Source of the DNA: Natribaculum luteum
Lineage (GTDB): Archaea > Halobacteriota > Halobacteria > Halobacteriales > Natrialbaceae
NCBI RefSeq assembly: GCF_023008545.1
Contig: NZ_CP095398.1
Coordinates: 682,001 to 746,000 of the forward strand
Direction of reading: 5' to 3'
DNA: 64,000 bases
Positions 60,811 through 64,000 of the stretch are shown piece after piece (position 1 is the first letter of the stretch; each line of letters starts with the position of its first letter). The position numbers were made by a program, and so were the translations under genes. The notes beneath the pieces are model-generated. The model was not told the DNA's origin and ran no database searches. It saw nothing but the letters and a program-made list of their open reading frames with translations.

Positions 60811-63800
60811 GTATTAATGGAACTTCTATGCGTTACGACCAGTTCTTTTTGATCATTGAACTGATCCACTTTCACACCATCGAATCGATACCATTCATCT
60901 TTCACCAGTGTAGGTGGGTTGTTACTCTTCCAGGATACAAATGGAGCAGATTCTCCGTATTGATCGATTAGATACCCTTCTTGATGTTTCTTTTCGTGAA
61001 TGTCATCAAACAGGTGATTAACTTTCGCAGTGATCGCCATTTCCGAACCGACATCGTCGAGCGGTTCGATAGAGTTCGACTGATTGACCACCTTAGTGAA
61101 GTCCTCGATCTCATCGAGGAACCGAGACTCCTGACCATTCCGAGTCAAAATATCGAGCGTATGCTCTGATCGGGTGATTGCGACGTAGAACGCTCGGCGT
61201 TCCTCAGCGACCGTATTTCCGTCGACTCTCTTGACTGGTTCCAAGAGTTCGTTCTTACGACCTGCTGGCGGGAACCCAAACGGCCCTTCGGAAGCGTGTA
61301 CCAGAATAACGTGTTCTGCTTCACGGCCTTTCGACTGATAGACCGAGTAGACGGACACACCTGTGTCCACGCCACCGTTTTTACCGTGGTAAGAATCAGA
61401 TTTTCCACTATATGGAATACCAGACTTCCGAAGTAGAGATTTAATCTCATCCAAATATGGTACTGCTCCGTCGAATCGACAAAGTATCATGATATCGTCT
61501 GGTTCAGCACCTTGCTGAAGATACTCCTGAACGAGGGTAGTAGCGTATCGGCTGACGCGGTGTACGTAATCGTAGAACGTGTATCCCTGTAATGCGTGTA
61601 CAAAAGGCGTCGTATCGTGACTTACCGTCGGATTCACTTTCTTCTCGATCTGCTCGTCATTGGTGTCAATCAGTGCGTTTCCGGCTTCGATTATTTGCGG
61701 CGGGGATCGAAAGTTCTCAGTGAGTGTCGTTCGGGTAGGAGTACCGAAGTGGTCGTCGAAGTTGAGAAAGTATTCCACGACTGCTCCCTGGAATGAATAA
61801 ATACTCTGCCAATCGTCACCGACAGCGAACAGATGTGCCGATGCTGGACCAACGAACTCTCGGATCAGCTCAAGTTTTCCTTTTCCGATATCCTGGAATT
61901 CGTCGACGAGGACATGATCGTATCGGGATCGGTACTGATCGCGATTGGCCTGTATCAGTTCCAGCGAACGAGTGATCATGTCACTAAAATCGATCAGATT
62001 GTTCTCGACGAGGAAACGCTGATATCGTTGAAGAAGAATAATACCACAGTGACCAAAGTGGTATTGGCGAGGGTTGTCCGGATCTAGCTGCTTCTCAATA
62101 TCGTCTGGCTTAACGTCGAATCGCTTAGCGCTTTGAATGAAGTCCGCGAATTTGCGCTTTATCCACCCCACACGTTGGTTATAATCGAAGGCAGATTCGA
62201 CTAGGTCTTCAAATTGCATTCGATCGAGTTCGACACCATGATGTTCTAACCGAGCTCGGAGCGAGCGATCGAGACACCCCGCTTCGTGTTCGAATTCGTA
62301 TGTCTCGATGAGCGTAGATTCAGCAGTTGCGAATTGTTCGCGTGCCCATCGAATCTTTTCGTGGTACTCCTTCGTAGGCCACGAAAACCACGGAGCAATC
62401 TCGCCCGCTAGATCGATTCCTAAGTGTTCGATGTAAATGTCGTATTCGGGAAGATAGAAATCTGGTTCGTAGGAACGTTTCTCCTCGCTCGTTTCGGCCC
62501 ACGTCGCTATGTCCTCGTATCGATAGTCAACCTGATGGGTAAACAGGAAGTCAGCAATTCGCTTTTCGGCCCGAGACCTGACTTCTTCGCCCTGAAGCGT
62601 CTGATATCGCTGTTCTACTCGAGCCTGAACGTAGTCCTCTTTTTTTTCGAAATCGGCCTCATCAAAGTAGACATCATCAAAATGGACTAAAAATTGATAG
62701 TAATGTGAAAGGAATCGTTCGTCATCTTCGGAGCGAGCCGTTCGAATGAATCTATCTACGAGGTTACGTATTTGATTCCCACCGATCGGATTAATATCTC
62801 TACCAAGTTTTGATTGAATAATACTATTCCCGAACGCGTGAACGGTTTCGATTTGAACGTCAGTAATTCCAAAGTGGTCTGACAACCGCTCCTCCATTTC
62901 GTCGCGCGCTTCCTTGGTGAACGCAATGACGAGAATATCGCTGGGGTCGATTTCTTGGCTTTCTATTAAATAAGCGACCCGCGTCGTGAGTGTCAAGGTC
63001 TTACCGGTGCCAGCAGCAGCGATCACCTGATTATAGATGCCATTTCGGATAACGGCTCGCTGTTGTTCAGGAGTTAAACTCAGATCGTTCGACCCGATAT
63101 CAGAGAACAGATCTTCGTATCGATCGCGCTCACGACTGATGAACGAGTCATTATATCCATCGAGACAGTCGTCGACTTCAGAAACAGCCTCAACGAGCTC
63201 AGCAAATCGCTCTTGATCAGGAGAACTCAATTGATCGAGATCGACTTCACGGCGTACCGTCTGAAGATTAGAGGTGATCGTTTCGATTATCTGATTGATA
63301 CGTGAGCGAGAAGGTTGAGTGAGATACTCCTCGTAGTTTAGGTATGAAGAAGCAGTGTGTTGTAACGACGAAACTTTCGATTCGACCGAGTCAATTCGAG
63401 CATCAAACGCAACTTTCGAATCGATATACGCCTCGATATCGTCAGTACGGGATCGCAATGAGTCGAGTGTACTAATTCGAGATTCAGTGAGATGATCCTG
63501 GAAGGGATACTTCTTCAGCTCGGCTATTTTACTACGAATCTCGGCTATCTGATCCCGGAGTTTGGATTCTCGATCTATCGGCTGTCCCTGAGCTTTGGCA
63601 GGTGTGAGAGCGTGTTGTAGGTCCAGTAATTCATCCTTGAGTTCCTCCACTCGTTCCGTGAACAGACGATCTACATATTCGTGTTGATAACCCTGCAAAT
63701 GGCTGGAAAAATCTTGGATGCGCTGTCTGATTCTCTTCAATTCATTTACTTGATCATCGGTGAGAATACTGAGATCCACTTCTTGTTCTGCTGATGCTAG

Positions 63801-64000
63801 TTCATCTTGAAGCTGGTTAAGAGACCTGTCAAGGCCATTCTCGAGTTCATATCTTTCATAGGAAAGGTAGGGCTCCATTCGCGCTTCGAGCGTCTCCAGT
63901 CTCGCTTCCAAACAGTCGATCTGCTGATCGAACTGCGCTACTCGTATCTCTTTCCGTCTAATATTGAGTTTTCGAAGATACGCTTTTAGCGTCTGTTGAG
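60699..64000 (-). CDS. UvrD/Rep-family SF1 helicase with coiled-coil N-terminus and nuclease-like insert (partial)
   Basis: The gene enters from beyond the right edge: the frame stays open to 63998, so its start is outside. From 63911 about 290 residues of coiled coil (LETLEARMEP, RVEELKDELLDLQHA, LRDQIAEIRSKIAELKKY) precede a helicase core: Q-motif LTPEQQRAVI, Walker A AAGTGKTLTL, Walker B LVDEFQDIG, motif III VGDDWQSIYSFQGA, motif IV TLTENFRSP, motifs V-VI VYQSKGREAEHVILVHA and AFYVAITRSEH. Between motifs Ia and II, SYEPDFYLPEYDIYIEHLGID is a PD-(D/E)xK-like nuclease core. Native sequence ends near 60835, where the IS630 begins; the frame then runs on antisense through the element to 60699. 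A role in DNA processing, repair or defence is inferred. Confidence 0.88.
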   Translation of the reverse strand, partial: QQTLKAYLRKLNIRRKEIRVAQFDQQIDCLEARLETLEARMEPYLSYERYELENGLDRSLNQLQDELASAEQEVDLSILTDDQVNELKRIRQRIQDFSSHLQGYQHEYVDRLFTERVEELKDELLDLQHALTPAKAQGQPIDRESKLRDQIAEIRSKIAELKKYPFQDHLTESRISTLDSLRSRTDDIEAYIDSKVAFDARIDSVESKVSSLQHTASSYLNYEEYLTQPSRSRINQIIETITSNLQTVRREVDLDQLSSPDQERFAELVEAVSEVDDCLDGYNDSFISRERDRYEDLFSDIGSNDLSLTPEQQRAVIRNGIYNQVIAAAGTGKTLTLTTRVAYLIESQEIDPSDILVIAFTKEARDEMEERLSDHFGITDVQIETVHAFGNSIIQSKLGRDINPIGGNQIRNLVDRFIRTARSEDDERFLSHYYQFLVHFDDVYFDEADFEKKEDYVQARVEQRYQTLQGEEVRSRAEKRIADFLFTHQVDYRYEDIATWAETSEEKRSYEPDFYLPEYDIYIEHLGIDLAGEIAPWFSWPTKEYHEKIRWAREQFATAESTLIETYEFEHEAGCLDRSLRARLEHHGVELDRMQFEDLVESAFDYNQRVGWIKRKFADFIQSAKRFDVKPDDIEKQLDPDNPRQYHFGHCGIILLQRYQRFLVENNLIDFSDMITRSLELIQANRDQYRSRYDHVLVDEFQDIGKGKLELIREFVGPASAHLFAVGDDWQSIYSFQGAVVEYFLNFDDHFGTPTRTTLTENFRSPPQIIEAGNALIDTNDEQIEKKVNPTVSHDTTPFVHALQGYTFYDYVHRVSRYATTLVQEYLQQGAEPDDIMILCRFDGAVPYLDEIKSLLRKSGIPYSGKSDSYHGKNGGVDTGVSVYSVYQSKGREAEHVILVHASEGPFGFPPAGRKNELLEPVKRVDGNTVAEERRAFYVAITRSEHTLDILTRNGQESRFLDEIEDFTKVVNQSNSIEPLDDVGSEMAITAKVNHLFDDIHEKKHQEGYLIDQYGESAPFVSWKSNNPPTLVKDEWYRFDGVKVDQFNDQKELVVTHRSSINTHGHKYVKTSGTLISSSAQRAASRSSSSVSNRRLPSD

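Overview
The window is high-GC haloarchaeal (class Halobacteria) DNA. The supporting signs are acidic proteins, TATA boxes about 25-28 nt upstream of leaderless ATGs, twin-arginine lipoproteins, many winged-helix regulators, an archaeal-type tRNA-Tyr with a C1-G72 pair, and haloarchaeal-style IS elements (IS66, ISH3, IS5, IS630 and TnpB-only IS200/IS605). The genus cannot be fixed from the sequence alone. This is accessory DNA: a surface-glycan island followed by an IS-rich, plasmid- or virus-like zone with many broken genes.

Layout. (1) 1-1.5 kb: the 5' part of a tailed-halovirus-like gene and a compact minus-strand tRNA array (an odd insert-bearing tRNA, Tyr, a decayed Leu-like tRNA, Asp, Gln), probably a provirus remnant. 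(2) 1.7-4.2 kb: a TnpB element with an in-frame amber codon, then an FRG-domain gene. (3) 4.9-38.4 kb: the glycan island, with a flippase, GT4 and GT2 glycosyltransferases, two SDR epimerases, a sugar-nucleotidyltransferase, a flippase-like LPG-synthase membrane protein, a 614-aa multi-TM protein, three sulfatase-superfamily genes (one destroyed by nested IS insertions), a truncated PaaK/CapK-like ligase, and a translationally coupled GT2 / polysaccharide deacetylase / PHP / ATP-grasp operon. Inside it sit regulator and membrane-protein genes (15.5-21.6 kb) and AT-rich spacers. (4) 38.8-49.4 kb: a small zinc-finger protein, a GNAT enzyme, several lipoproteins (one duplicated), winged-helix regulators, and an HTH-PIN pair whose PIN gene is split by IS66. 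(5) 49.5-60.8 kb: two related elements with the same type of inverted repeats carrying small membrane-protein cargo, phage phiH1 repressor-like regulators, a four-gene overlapping coiled-coil cassette (53.2-55.4 kb), a membrane/charged-peptide pair, a third IS66 and an IS630. (6) 60.8-64 kb: a large UvrD-type helicase with a coiled-coil N-terminus and a probable nuclease insert. It runs off the right edge and its 3' end is interrupted by the IS630.

How it works together. The 4.9-38.4 kb genes can make activated sugars, assemble a lipid-linked or secreted glycan, flip it across the membrane and decorate it. Opposed sulfatases, lower-GC stretches and IS-broken genes show that the locus is being remodelled. 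The best candidates for undescribed biology are the coiled-coil cassette (53208-55437), the coupled deacetylase-PHP-ATP-grasp operon (34346-38391), the cargo-carrying IS5-like elements (49531-52096), and a conserved-loop palindrome present at 19.7 and 56.4 kb.
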